Assembly: GCA_002049455.2 (NCBI GenBank)
Contig: KV919036.1
Location: forward strand, 42,995-106,994
DNA from: Porphyra umbilicalis
Lineage: Eukaryota > Rhodophyta > Bangiophyceae > Bangiales > Bangiaceae
Reading direction: 5' to 3'
DNA length: 64,000 nt
In this document: positions 1 to 11,399 of the stretch, one piece after another
Layout of the letters: every line of letters begins with the position of its first letter
Position numbering within the stretch: the first letter of the stretch is position 1
The notes under the pieces: generated by a model
The model's input: the letters and a program-made list of their open reading frames with translations, nothing else
Database searches by the model: none
Told to the model about the DNA's origin: nothing
Translations under genes and position numbers: made by a program

Positions 1-45
1 GCGTATCTTCTTTGAGTGACGCCATGTCATTGGACTGTGTCATCG

Positions 46-225
46 TCAGCACCTTATGTGGCAATGAATTGTTTGTGCGGGATTTTTGTGACGAGCGATA
101 ACGGCAGAAGCAAGTTTATTAATGCGGTCCATGGGCAGCGTGTCGAGCCACAAGATCTTGCGAAGCTCGCACGCGCAATCATCTTGCGGCTCTTCGCACG
201 AAAGCCTCCCCACCGCAGGCCGCCC
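46..225 (-). other. Possible C-terminal coding fragment at left edge
   Basis: Reading the minus strand, about 50 codons have ordinary protein composition (Leu, Asp, Arg, Ile, Lys, Cys mixed; for example LRKILWLDTLP) and then stop. Upstream the frame runs into the Pro/Ala-only GGC repeat, so only this short tail looks coding. I recognise no family. It may be the end of a gene whose exons are obscured by the repeat. Confidence 0.2.
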
Positions 226-339
226 TGCCCACGCTGCTGCTACCCGCAATCCTGCCCCGCCCGCGCTCCCGAGCCGCCACCGCCAGCAATCTCTGAAGCC
301 TGGTCGCCTGGAGCCGCTCCGCCGCCGCGGCGCGGGCGC

Positions 340-526
340 TGCGTACCCTCGCGCCGCCGCACGTGCGCTCGCCGCCAGCTGGACACCGCAAGCGCAGTGG
401 GCGGCGTCGCTGGCGGCCAAGTGCGCCATGTGCGGCGAAGGCGACGGCAGCAGCTGCGGCGGCGGCTGTGACGGCGGCAGCAGCGACGGCGGCGGCGGCG
501 GCGGCGGCGGCGGCCGCGGCGGCGGG

Positions 527-569
<43 letters not shown>

Positions 570-740
570 TCAGCGGTGGCGGGGGCGGCGGCGGCGGCGT
601 CGGCGGTGGCGGGGGCGGCGGCGGCGGCGGCGGCGGCGTCAGCGGTGGCGGGGGCGGCGGCGGCGGCGTCGGCGGTGGCGGGGGCGGCGGCGGCGGTGGC
701 GGCGGCCATGGCAGGGGTGGCGGCGGTGGCGGCGGGGGCA

Positions 741-771
<31 letters not shown>

Positions 772-863
772 CGGGGGCAGCGGCGGCGGCGGCGGTGGCG
801 GCAGGGGCGGCGTTGGCCGTGGCGGTGGTGGCAGCGGTGGCGGCGGGGGCAGCGGCGGGGGCA

Positions 864-894
<31 letters not shown>

Positions 895-1306
895 CAGGGG
901 CGGCGTTGGCCGTGGCGGTGGTGGCAGCGGTGGCGGCGGGGGCAGCGGCGGGGGCAGCGGCGGCGGCGGCGGCGGCGGTGGCGGCGGGGGCAGCGGCGGC
1001 GGCGGCGGCGGCGGCGACGACAGCGGCGGCCCGCTGCCGCTGCGTGCCACCTCCGTGCCGACCCCCTCGGTGGCTGCCGCTGTGCAGCCGTCGCCTGGCC
1101 TCCCGCCGCCGCACCTGCACTCGCAGACAGCCTCGACGCCGCCCAAGCGCAGTGGGCGGCGTCGGTGGCGGTCAACGGCGGCGGAGGAAGCAGCTGTGGT
1201 GGCGGCTGCACCGGCGGCTGCGAAGGCGTCAGCGGCGACGGCGGCGGGGGCGGCGTTGGCCGTGGCGGTGGTGGCAGCGGTGGCGGCGGGGGCAGCGGCG
1301 GGGGCA

Positions 1307-1337
<31 letters not shown>

Positions 1338-1399
1338 CAGGGGCGGCGTTGGCCGTGGCGGTGGTGGCAGCGGTGGCGGCGGGGGCAGCGGCGGGGGCA

Positions 1400-1430
<31 letters not shown>

Positions 1431-1937
1431 CAGGGGCGGCGTTGGCCGTGGCGGTGGTGGCATCGGTGGCGGCGGGGGCAGCGGCGGGGGCAGCGGCGGC
1501 GGCGGCGGCGGCGGTGGCGGCGGGGGCAGCGGCGGCGGCGGCGGCGGCGGCGACGACAGCGGCGGCCCGCTGCCGCTGCGTGCCACCTCCGTGCCGACCC
1601 CCTCGGTGGCTGCCGCTGTGCAGCCGTCGCCTGGCCTCCCGCCGCCGCACCTGCACTCGCAGACAGCCTCGACGCCGCCCAAGCGCAGTGGGCGGCGTCG
1701 GTGGCGGTCACCGGCGGCGGAGGAAGCAGCTGTGGTGGCGGCTGCACCGGCGGCTGCGAAGGCGGCAGCGGCGACGGCGGCGGGGGCGGCGGTGGCGGTG
1801 CGGGTGGCGGCGGGGGCGGCGGCGATGGGGGCGGCGGCGAAGGTGGGGGCGGCGGCGGGGGCGGCGGCGGGGACGGGGGCGGCGGCGGGGGCGGCGGCGG
1901 CGGCGGCGGCGGCGGCGGGGACGGGGGCGGCGGCGGG

Positions 1938-1968
<31 letters not shown>

Positions 1969-2050
1969 TTGGCGGTGGCGGCGGTGGCGGCGGCGGCGGC
2001 GGCGACCCGCCGTCGGGCGCTGCGCGGCCACCGGCGCGGGAGCCGCGAGC
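340..2050. repeat. GGC/GCC higher-order tandem repeat
   Basis: Nearly uninterrupted GGC/GCC-type triplets alternate with a more complex block of about 215 bp. That block appears at about 1013-1226 and again at about 1551-1765, a 538-bp period, and a degraded version lies at about 345-480. All six frames are open only because the DNA has almost no A or T. They give poly-Gly, poly-Ala or poly-Pro, so I do not call a gene. A Gly- or Ala-rich structural protein cannot be excluded. Confidence 0.85.
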
Positions 2051-2303
2051 GCCAGCATGACCACGGGTTGCCACCGTGTGGAGGCCGCGGCAGGCCGGCG
2101 CGGGCGGCCCTCACGACGGCGACGACCGCGGCCGAGGCAGCCCGGGGGATCCCCCGCCGAACCCGTCGGCTAGTCACTCCGGGTTAGCGGCGCTGGGGGC
2201 CTCCCGCCATTCGAACGATCGTAGCAAAGGTGTGTAGGAAAAAAAACCCTGCCCAGCGGGAAAAAAAAACCTTTGTGTCTACTCTACTACGCCCTACATC
2301 GCG

Positions 2304-3890
2304 TCACCCAATGTACGGGGCAAGCAGTTCGCCTCGGTCGCGATAAAAGTCCGCGGTCAGGTCAGCTCGCAGGCGCTCGTTCTCCTGCACATTCTGCGTC
2401 TCAGCCCAAGCATCAAAAATGGCAGCCATGCCAGCGGCAGGCGGGTGGGCGACGGGATTAAGAGCAGGGGGCGCGTTGCCGACGGCGTCAATGTTATCCA
2501 TTGCCGCAGCGACGCCGCTGACGCCACCGCCAGGGGCTGGAGCCCCGGCGGCAGCAATAACACCGCCGACGCCACCGGGACTGCCGCCGCCAGGTGCAAC
2601 TGCCCCGGCGGCAGCAATGCCGCCAGCTGGTGTCCCACCGCTCTGTCCTTCCCCCCCATCTGACCCGCCGCCAGCATCGCCACCTACGCCACAGTTAGTC
2701 CCACCATCACCCCCCACCGCACGTCGACGGCGACTCAAAAAGTTGCTACGTCGACTCTCCACACACATGTTATGCAGAATGCAAATGGCCTTGTAGGTCG
2801 TCACTAGCTGCGACACAGAGCGGTAGCGCCCAGGGTGGAGCGCAACGTGAAAGCGCTTCATCAATACGCCAAACAGCCGCTCCACGTCCTTTCGGATGGC
2901 CTCTTGGAGGCGGTTGAACGTCGTCTGCTCCTCGGTGGACGGCTTGGGGTGTGGCGACATCAGAAAAGCGTAGCGCGGGTAAATCCCGTCGACAAGGTAG
3001 TAAGGTAGCGTGCGGGTGCGGCCATTGATAGTAAAGGGCGTGCCGCGAGGCGGCCACCTGCCGCCAGTGACGTCCAGGTACAGCGGCGACTGCTGCATGA
3101 CGTTGATGTCGTTCAGACTGCCGGGGGCCCCAACAAACAGGTGCCACACCCACAGGTCCTCGTCACACACAGCTTCTACGACGATGCCCCGCTTGCCCTT
3201 GCGACTCTGGTACGCCCCCGCCATCCCCGTCGGGCACTGGTGCCACTCCCAGTGGCAACAGTCGAGGGAGCCCATGCACCCCGGCATCCCGCGTTCCTTG
3301 TTGCGCTCCATAATGGTGTTGAGCTCGTCTTGGTTCGGTCGTCGCAGGTAGGTAGGTCCCCATCGCTTGACAATAAACTCCATCAGCAACTTGGTCGACT
3401 CGGCGATCACCGTCCGGGACAGGCGCACGTACTCGTCCGCTCGGTCGGCCGCCTCGCCGTAGGCGATCACTCGAAAGGCAGCCACTACCTTCTGCAGAGG
3501 ATGCGCTTGCAGCTTGCCCGTCGCATTAATGCGTTGTTGGAAGAAAGGCTCGTCCTTAACAGCCAAATAGATACGCCGAAAGACGGCGCGGGGGACACGG
3601 AACCGCGTCTCAAAGTCCCGGTCATCGTAGATAGGGAGCACACCGCCAACACCGAAGTAGTCTCGCAAAATGGCGTGCACACCGGCCGCAAAGTCGCGGC
3701 GCTTGTTGCCACGGCGCCCCGCGGTGGAGCCACGATAAAGCCACCGTCGCGCGATGCGCTTGGCGCGCGCGCGTCGGCGCACCGCCATGAGCACATTGAC
3801 GTGCGCCTGCACCACAGCAGCAACGTCCGCGCCGTCGTCCTCGGCCAGCAGGGCGGCGGTGGCCGAGACCTCCTCCTCCTGGACGTCCAT
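2304..3890 (-). CDS. PIF/Harbinger-type DDE transposase
   Basis: The protein is 528 residues from the ATG at 3890, which opens the sequence MDVQEEEVS. The frame is open further upstream, but that part is low-complexity Pro/Arg and not family-like. The core contains GSLDCCHWEW (Asp210), YLVDGIYP (Asp301) and VERLFG (Glu337). The spacing is DD35E, as in the PIF/Harbinger 'plant transposon protein' family, which excises and reintegrates DNA in the nucleus. It ends in a Gly/Ala-rich tail of about 130 residues and a TGA stop. No frameshift or internal stop is seen. I did not find convincing terminal repeats or the Myb-like partner protein, so activity is uncertain. Confidence 0.85.
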   Translation of the reverse strand: MDVQEEEVSATAALLAEDDGADVAAVVQAHVNVLMAVRRRARAKRIARRWLYRGSTAGRRGNKRRDFAAGVHAILRDYFGVGGVLPIYDDRDFETRFRVPRAVFRRIYLAVKDEPFFQQRINATGKLQAHPLQKVVAAFRVIAYGEAADRADEYVRLSRTVIAESTKLLMEFIVKRWGPTYLRRPNQDELNTIMERNKERGMPGCMGSLDCCHWEWHQCPTGMAGAYQSRKGKRGIVVEAVCDEDLWVWHLFVGAPGSLNDINVMQQSPLYLDVTGGRWPPRGTPFTINGRTRTLPYYLVDGIYPRYAFLMSPHPKPSTEEQTTFNRLQEAIRKDVERLFGVLMKRFHVALHPGRYRSVSQLVTTYKAICILHNMCVESRRSNFLSRRRRAVGGDGGTNCGVGGDAGGGSDGGEGQSGGTPAGGIAAAGAVAPGGGSPGGVGGVIAAAGAPAPGGGVSGVAAAMDNIDAVGNAPPALNPVAHPPAAGMAAIFDAWAETQNVQENERLRADLTADFYRDRGELLAPYIG

Positions 3891-4860
3891 ACGGAAAGCA
3901 GGGACGCACACCACCGGACCCCGTGGGGGGCGGGGTGGGAATGGGGAAGAACAGCAGGGGCGCCTGGTGCGACGTGGAAATGGAGGAGGGGGGGAGGAGG
4001 GGGGACGAGCGGTGCGAGCAGCGCGCGTGCCCAGCGAGATCGAGGAGGGGGGGGGAGTGGGATGGAGCCCAGCCGTGAGAGCAGAGCGCGTGGCCGGCGC
4101 GATGGGGGAGGGGCCGCGTCGGCCGTGCTCACGGGTGTGGTGGGTGGACGAAAATCGGCGGCGGCGGGATGGGGGTGACGACGACGGTGGCAAGCAGCGG
4201 GCGGCCCGTGCCGTCCTCTGAATGGCGTGCCCGGCCGACCACTGCGGACAGCCACCCCAGCCCACCCCCCCACTGCAGATGCACGCCGAGATGCCCCGCC
4301 ACCCCCCCTTCCAGGCAGCGCTCGTGCGGGCGCCCCCGGCCACTGATGCACGGTGGCTGGGCGGCCACCCCCCTTCAAACGGTGCCGATCGCGGCCCCCG
4401 CCATCCAGGCGCGACCGTTCAGGCTGCAGGACCCCCTCAGGCTCCTGTCAGGGCGCCCCAATAGCTGTAGCACAGCGACCGGCCCAATCTCGCCCCTCCA
4501 CGCGGCGCTGTCGACGGCCCGCGCCGCCCTCGTGAAACGACCACCCTCCACGAGGGCTCCCAGAGAGGCCCTCCGCAGGCGCAGCTCACCTGGGTTGACA
4601 GCCCCTCCCCTCTCAGATTGCTCTGTGAGCGATGCGTGGGAGCCACGCAGGCGCAAAAAGATCCAACGCGCTTCCCTCTGTGCATGCCGTGACAAAATAT
4701 CTGGCGAGAGCCGTGAACCCGCTTTCGAGAGGAGTGGTCATGATCGACAATTTCTAGTTTCTGAATGACTGTGAAAAACCGGGGCTGATCGTGGACCCAC
4801 ACGTTGCTCGCTTAAGCGTGCTATCTTCTATACTATTTCGAATCATTCGACCAATGAGAG
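3891..4860. other. GC-rich upstream region, no gene seen
   Basis: This is C/G-rich sequence upstream of the Harbinger transposase. Long frames exist on both strands but have low-complexity Arg/Pro/Ala composition with no recognisable domain. It probably holds the transposase promoter and 5' leader. Confidence 0.4.
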
Positions 4861-4870
4861 AGCATAGAAG

Positions 4871-5045
4871 AATGGGGTCGGCTTCGGTCCGACCCCATTT
4901 CCGGTCGGGAATGGGGTCGGTCCGGCACGGGCCCCATTTCTGAAAGCAACATATGCGTTGTACTTACGTCATTTGCTTTGGGCGAAATGATGCCTAAATG
5001 GGGTCGGAGACGTTGATGCGGGAGCGTTCCGGCCCCATTTCCTCA
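4871..5045. repeat. MITE-like repeat with GGGGTCGG / CCCCATTT ends
   Basis: The motif AATGGGGTCGG and its complement alternate four to five times within about 175 bp, giving several possible hairpins. Related AATGGGG / CCCCATT motifs recur near 18.85 kb and 63.3-63.5 kb. This suggests a short dispersed element, possibly a Harbinger MITE. I could not define a target duplication. Confidence 0.35.
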
Positions 5046-5106
5046 ATAATGAGACACGTTTGCGCCACGTTGCGCCACGTTTCGCAAATATGACTTGGGG
5101 CCGACG

Positions 5107-5321
5107 TTGCAGGGTTTGCTCTCAGGGCCGCTGCGCCCATCGGGGCTGCAGACAGTATCGTCGGTCACTCGGGCGATAATCTTACGACTACAAATATCCA
5201 GAGCGCCCACCAAAGCGCCCAGGAATCCGTGGACGCTGGACGCTCGAGCGCACTCTGAGCATCCATTCAGCGCCTAAAATGCGCCCCAAAAAAGCGCCCT
5301 GGGCGCACTCAACGACCCTGT
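5107..5321 (-). mobile_element. hAT-like fragment related to the 37.1-kb element
   Basis: Read on the minus strand it begins CAGGGTCGTTGAGTGCGCCC, followed by repeated GGCGC-rich motifs and a segment resembling 37118-37300. It ends with GAGCAAACCCTG. The ends resemble each other (CAGGGT), as in hAT elements, but flanking 8-mers do not match, so it is old or rearranged. Confidence 0.45.
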
Positions 5322-5329
5322 TAAAGAGG

Positions 5330-6350
5330 GCGCAAGCGCAACGAACAGCCTCGGCGCGTGCTACCTCAGAAAGTTGTTCCCAAAGCATTGGCACCAAGCA
5401 TGCCTCTCCGGCGCACGGCTCCCTGTCACCCTACTTGCCACACCCTGACCACGACGGGAGCTCCTGAGGACCGCGCCGTTCTCCACGTCATCGACCACAA
5501 CTCCCTCCGCAGCTTTACTTCCTCGCGCACACTACCAGCTGCATGCCGATGACCGAGAGCGACGAGGACGCCTGCCTAGCCGCAATGGACATCTGGGAGA
5601 GCGTGCCGGGTCGCACGTGGGAGAAGCTTGCCGCGCGCACCCATCGGCCTACCGACTCCTCCAACTGAGCCCTACGGTGAACTGGACCTTGACGCCAAAC
5701 TCAGAAGACTCCTACCTACCTGTTGCGCAGTTATCAAGATCACATGATCTTTCATGTCACTGGAGGAATGTCCTGTGGATGACTCTCTACTCTCTATGCT
5801 ATGTCTTCGCGACCTTTCTTAGTAGTGAGCGTTCTTGGTGCTTTTTGAGCCCATCTGTGACCATCGCCATGTTTGCGTTCGTCTCCACGGCGTTAGAGTG
5901 GCTGCTCGATAGACTACGTTGTATTTGTATCTATACGTGTGGTCCTCTTCTCCTACTCTTGCAATGAAGATGGGCAGCGACGCCAATATTGATATTGACA
6001 AGAAGATTGGACAGGTGTACCACAGGCCATAGAGATGGACTACATATTACCTATAGCTGCGTCGTCGATGGCGCGGCGGCCTGCACTTTGATTGCGAGAG
6101 CACGCATTTTTGCGAAAGGCCAGTGCCACACAGCATGCCACCAGCCCTGCACGCGCCTGTAGCCCCCGAAGCAGTCACGTCGGCGCCGCTCGCCGTGCGA
6201 GTGGCAGTATGCTGGCCACAAAAACCCAAAAGCTCTGAAGTGGACGGCCGACCCCAACCCATCCCCTCTTCACCGTCTAACCGCAACGCTGACGGTGTAT
6301 GACATGGGAAACATGTTCCCATGCGTCTCTGTCGTGCTACCGCAGACACG
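5330..6350. other. No gene recognised
   Basis: This is mixed-composition sequence with only short frames and no domain. No RNA gene was recognised. Confidence 0.4.
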
Positions 6351-6351
6351 C

Positions 6352-6484
6352 TATTGTGCTTCTCACAAAAACTGGACCTCGGTGCATCAGCTTCCGTTGC
6401 AAAATCACTGTTTCATTGGCTCAGGGGGCGGTTCATGATGCTGAAGCGGATGTTGCGGATCCAGTTATTGTGAGAAGCACAATA
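6352..6484. repeat. Short element with 24-bp imperfect inverted ends
   Basis: TATTGTGCTTCTCACAA at 6352 is matched by its reverse complement ending at 6484, and both are followed inward by CTGG/CCAG. The outer arms pair almost perfectly around about 85 bp. It is consistent with a small MITE, but no target duplication was established. Confidence 0.4.
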
Positions 6485-7958
6485 CACGAGCACGTCAAAG
6501 ATGAGCAGAACGATTGTAAGTAGCACAGGATACTTACGCACTTCCGTAGCACTTGATCTCACATTTGAAATAGCGTCGGCAATCTTTGAATGTCTCCAGA
6601 CATGTGATGGTGAACGACAAGCGGTTTTGGCCATTCTGACTAGTACAGCCGAGTGCCTCGGCTGGATGAATAATCCCATGGCCTTTAGGACAGGGTGTTG
6701 ACAGGATGGGACCAGCACCCTCAGAGCATTGTCAACAACTCAGGCTATTTCTATCGGCTATTCCATTTTAGAACCAAGTCCGCGTCCTTAGACAGCCACA
6801 TGTACGTCAGCGGTTGGCTGCTTTGCTGTCAAGAGCCTAAGAACCTGCAGGATCCCTTACACCACGTCCTTTCTGGGCCCGATCAAGACGATCTTTATCG
6901 CCAGGACTTGATTCACTGAAGCGGCAGTTGACAACTGTGGTGAGCAGCCGTATCAACCATATCGAAGGCGCAGAGAACGCTCGTCGGCAGATGGACAAAG
7001 AAACAGGTCAAAATATGCAGCGCTTGATGACGTCCACGCCTAGAAGGGCGTCGCTGTAGGACCATTGCCATGTACGACAGCTCATGCGGACGTTCCGGAA
7101 CAGCGACCATCTCTGCCCAGAAGAATTTTGCAGACGTGGTGGACACGTCTCAGCCCCGTGCTACTATTTGCTGTGAAACGGGTCGATGATCCATCGCATG
7201 GGCCAATCGGAGACTCCCGTGAGATAGCCTCGGCTATCCTAAAAGCTATTCCGACTCGAAATAGAAAAGCGATAGCCGCACAGCGATTCTTGGTCAGCGG
7301 AAGCCAGAATCAAGTAGGGAGTTCGATTTCCATGGCCCGAACAAAAAGAGAGCTTCTTCGTCTAAAAAGTGGTGTTACATCGGACTTTAGGTGCTTAATG
7401 GGACACGTTGTGCAACGTGGCGTGAAGATGATGATGGCATCTCATTGTTAACAATGCTCTCACGCGCTCGGCGGCACGGGGGTATGCGACCACGGTTCAC
7501 CCCGGCGGACGGAGCAACCGGGCGATGGAAAGTGGGAGGACTTGCCAACTGTCTCGTGGAGCGGCCGTGCTTCCACAAAGACACACCGGACCAACTGTCT
7601 CGCTGCGGATGAGCGAGCGGGCCATGCCGTGAGCAATGATGGGACCGCACCGCTGGGGATGAGTCATGACGCAACACGCGCATACGCGCGCTACAGATAG
7701 GTTGCATAGGAGACCCATCATGGGGAGTGAGGGAAGGGGGTGACTGTGGGATCACGGGCATAGCCCAACAGACTATATAGACAAGGGTGACGGGGGCACC
7801 CCGCCACACCTAGAGAAAAGGCAAGCTTCCAAGGACTCCCTCGTGTTGCCGACGAGGGGACCGAGTGCGCGGCCTGCTCACTTGGTGGGTACTTTGCAAC
7901 ACAGGGTACTATCCAACATGCGCATAGGGGCCCCCATTCTAAGTTTTTTCCGAGCTAA
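6485..7958. other. No gene recognised
   Basis: Only short frames with no recognisable domain are present on either strand. Confidence 0.35.
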
Positions 7959-8088
7959 AGCCGTTCTCCCACAAATCCCGCACTCAAACAGTTGCAAAAG
8001 AGTTCCGAATCGGCCTCTACGACCCCGCAGAGGCCGATTTGGAACTTTTTTGCAACTGTTGGAGTGCGGGAATTTTGGGAGAACGGCT
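7959..8088. repeat. 130-bp foldback element
   Basis: Two arms of about 60 bp starting AGCCGTTCTCCCA pair with a handful of mismatches around a loop of about 10 nt (ACGACCCCGC). The overlapping frames on both strands are by-products of the palindrome. It could be a MITE or a structured RNA precursor. Confidence 0.75.
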
Positions 8089-9357
8089 GTAGTGCACGTT
8101 GCGGGAGTACTTGCGAAAAAGCGGGGTGGCCGCGGAGAGACCTCGCACGGCTCAGGAGGTCGCCTCCGTACGGTGAGTCCGACATGGTTAAAAGCGTCAC
8201 TCTGCAACGTATCTCTGCACGTGTTTTGGCAGCATGGCCGTACGTTGGGCGTTTGTGAGGTCCAAACATGTGAAGGAAGGGTTTTTTTCTCGTTCAGATG
8301 GCTTGAAACGGGGGGTCTGTGCTTCAGACGAGCTGGAAACGAGGATGCGTGCTGCATATCACCGCGTCGGGTGAGGAGTTGAGGGAGTAATTGGTGGAAC
8401 CTGCCCCTGAGATGCTTCAGACGGTGTTAGAGCAACGCCAACAATGTCCGCATCGAGCCGCTTCCGAACTATTTAAGAGCGCCACGTAAGCAAACGTGTA
8501 GTTGTTTGATTGGGTGTCGAACTGGCGTCGAGCCTTTCCGAACTGATGCTGACAGCGGCCATGTACTTGTCAAAAAAAGGGTAGGCTACATCATTTTTAT
8601 GTGCGGTAATGAGAACGCGTGCTGATGGTTGTGGCCTTCCGAGCTCAACCGTCCCAGACGCCCCAGTTGACTCTGCCGCGCCCGTCGCGTGTCGATGGGC
8701 AATCGCAGCTGTGTGCATGGGCGATCGTAGCCCGATCGTTGCGAAAAACTGTGACACGAAGCCTATTGGGAACAGAATCTGGCCTAAATTTGCGGTCATG
8801 GAGGCGATCGTCACTTGAATAGATGCCAGTTTCATGATCACCACGTGTCTTAGTGCCAATCCTGTGCAACGCGGTGGTCAGAACGGTGACACGTTTGTCC
8901 TGATTTGATCTCGGAAGCGCAGGCACGGACTACGTTGTCAGGCGGAGCGCGAAGCTCGGCCGGAGCGACGTACCACGGCTTGAAAAGCCACTCAGGGCAG
9001 GGCACGTGCAGCGCCGATGACGGTGTCGGCGGCCCCACAGCCGAGCTGATTTGGAACCAGGTCCCGGCCGTGACGTCCCTCCCCGCCGAAAGCGAACGTG
9101 GGGGCCTGTGGCACGCACTCACACTGGATGCACTCGCACTGGCGTGGCGGAAACCGCGGTCGCTCCGACGCTTGGAACGCAGCGAGCACAACCTGAGGGA
9201 TGCTGACGGAGTCCCGGAGCTCGGGACGAGCGACATTGGGTGTATCTATCACCGCGGCCTTATCAGGGCCGAGCATCGGTGCATGCACTGGCACGCCCTG
9301 CAAGTCGTCCGCCCAGGTGAGGATCCCTCCCACGCTCACCGCTTCTCTGTAATCGCC
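8089..9357. other. Region upstream of the 9.36-kb gene
   Basis: No domain is recognised. A frame is open in phase with the downstream gene from about 8905, but its composition is less protein-like. It may be 5' leader or an N-terminal extension. Confidence 0.3.
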
Positions 9358-9927
9358 ATGGACGAAGCGGCCTCGGCCGCCCGCGCGGCCGCGCTCGAGC
9401 GTGCCCGGGCCGCGGCACGCGAGGGGGCCCGTCGTCTCCCGGCCATCCTGGCCCAGCAGGCCAAGGCGGCAAAGCACCGTCGCCGATTGGCGGAGGCGAT
9501 TCGTATGGGCATGGCGGCGGCCTCGGAAGAGGCCGACTATGACGCGCCGAACGAGGCCTCGGGCAGCAGCTCCATGACGGAACCGACGGCCTCCGGCCAG
9601 GCCCAAAGCTTCTCTGACATCAAGTGCAAGCACGGCTTGCCGACGGTGGAGGAGGTCTTCCTATACGCTCCAGGAACGCCAGAAGTGAGCAGCGTCGGGG
9701 CGGCCAACGACAAGGTCGCGCTAGGGTCCAAGTGCAAGGAGTTTGACGGCCTTTCAAGTGCCGACCTGGAGTTTTGGGACGGCGCCTCGCCGGAGAGTCC
9801 TGGTGTGAGCGGCGGCATGGCCTCGAACCAGGCCAGCGGTGCCGTCAAGCGCAGTGCCGACGGTGACGCCGCCGCTCCCAAGCGCAAAGCTCACAAGACG
9901 GTCAAGGTTGAGAAGAACGTGGCCTAG
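9358..9927 (+). CDS. Lys/Ala/Asp-rich probable nuclear protein, copy 1
   Basis: The protein is 189 residues. The start is the ATG at 9358 in a GCCATGG context, the first ATG followed by clearly protein-like composition. The N-terminus is an Ala/Arg-rich predicted helix (EAASAARAAALERARAAA). The middle is Ser/Pro/Gly-rich and the C-terminus is basic, with PKRKAHKTVKVEKNVA resembling a nuclear localisation signal. It shares style and the KRK-A-DG / K-VKVEK-type segment with the gene at 11.4 kb, and their 3' flanks share a motif, so the two look like diverged paralogs. No catalytic domain is recognised. The function is unknown. Confidence 0.55.
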   Translation: MDEAASAARAAALERARAAAREGARRLPAILAQQAKAAKHRRRLAEAIRMGMAAASEEADYDAPNEASGSSSMTEPTASGQAQSFSDIKCKHGLPTVEEVFLYAPGTPEVSSVGAANDKVALGSKCKEFDGLSSADLEFWDGASPESPGVSGGMASNQASGAVKRSADGDAAAPKRKAHKTVKVEKNVA

Positions 9928-11399
9928 GACAAAGCCGAAAGCGACCCCCAAGCTGCTCTGCGCCAAGATACGGGCCTTTTCCAGGCCTGTGGAGGGTGCC
10001 CATGCCGGGCCGCATGCCTCACATTGTGTTCCTTTTCTTCGTTCGTGCTGGGTGTGGAAGAGGCGGTAGGTGGGTGAGAAACGAGCGGTGGGGCGAGTGA
10101 CGTGTCTATAGTGAATGTGATCTTCCACCCTACAGTTTTTTGTGTTCCGAAGAGGTTGCAATACGATTGTCGCAGTGCGCGCGCATGAGCTGAGCAAAAC
10201 ACACTGCGCTCTCTCGTATCTCATGGGGTGAAGGGAAAGAAGACAGAGGGCCCCGAGTGAGGGGGAGCAAATAGGTATTTGATGCGGCTATAGCTGTACC
10301 AGACAAAGCACGGAGAGGCGAGAGACGACGTAGCCCCGAGGGAGTTGTCTGGATGGACACAGGCACTTTGCTGTGACTGGAGGGGGCATTGAAGGAAGGC
10401 GGCCGACGGCGTGAGAACACCCGAAGACGGCGCACGGCCCAGTAATCGAGGTGCCACCACTGTGTCGTCGGTGGTGGGGCCATATGGACCGCTGCGATCG
10501 GTTGACGAGATCACACACCATCAAGAGAGAGACGTATCGCGGCTGCGGTCCGTCGCAAAGCACAACTGAGAGCACATGTCTATGGTTGGAGGCGGACTGC
10601 AGAGCGTGGCGACATTGACGAGAGATCAGTGTAGCGTTTCAAAACTCGGGACCAGTTGTGAGCAGCCAATCAGACTCGAACATCACAGAACCTACCTGGA
10701 CACAAAATCTTTGATCCGTGTCATGCGTTATTTTTTCAAATCAAGTCGTGGGCGTTTGGGGAGTGCCATCCTGTGGACTGGATTCCAACTAGCCAGCCGC
10801 CCGACTCGTTTATTGAGGTGCCATCACCGAGTACGATGCTGGGCGGCCCTGTAGCGTTGCGTGAGCCGCAGCGCACGGCCACCAATGATACGTTGCGGGG
10901 CGACTGGAGAGGTACCTCACAAGCCTCTCCATAAAGAAGGGGGAATCCACTGAGGGCTCGGCACGTGTGACACAATTGACGGTGGCAACGTCCCGCTGGG
11001 CAGACGGTTTGATTGTTGGAAACCTTGTGCGACCTGCATTGGAGGAGGGTCCTGGCGCGGTGCGAAAGTCGTCCAAGGGCCTGTGTTGGACTGACATGGC
11101 CAAAAGGCAGGCTCAGGTGAACGTCTCTATGCAAGACCGTCGGGCCACTGTATTCCTGGCTCGCGCGGCGTTGCTGTCTGCCAACGCGCCACAGCGCGTT
11201 CAGTGGGGAGCGGGCACTGTGACACTGGGCGTTTCCACTGGGTCGCTGACGAGGGGGGCGGTCGGCCGGCGGTTGCTTTTAGCACGGCCGACGCCCACCG
11301 TCTGGGCAAGCTCTCGAGCTGCGTCGTCGTCCTGTGCTCTCAACCTTTTGCAGCGTGCACTCCCCAGCCCTTCGAGCGCACGTCACCTGACGATCAGAG
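9928..11399. other. Intergenic region between the two nuclear-protein genes
   Basis: Just after the first gene, a motif like CCCATGCCGGGCCGC (about 9997-10015) is shared with the 3' flank of the next gene. Otherwise there are only short frames and no recognised feature. The promoter of the 11.4-kb gene should lie near its right end. Confidence 0.4.

Noticed and set aside
46-2187. Long frames across the GGC repeat on both strands (up to 683 codons)
   Set aside because: They are poly-Gly/Ala/Pro/Arg in every frame because the DNA lacks A and T; no domain and no codon-position signal.
5107-5321. Complete hAT element
   Set aside because: The ends resemble each other, but flanking 8-mers (CGACGTTG-type left, TTAAAGAG right) do not match.
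8905-9357. N-terminal extension of the 9.36-kb protein
   Set aside because: The frame is open but composition changes at the GCCATGG start. The extension was not included without transcript evidence.
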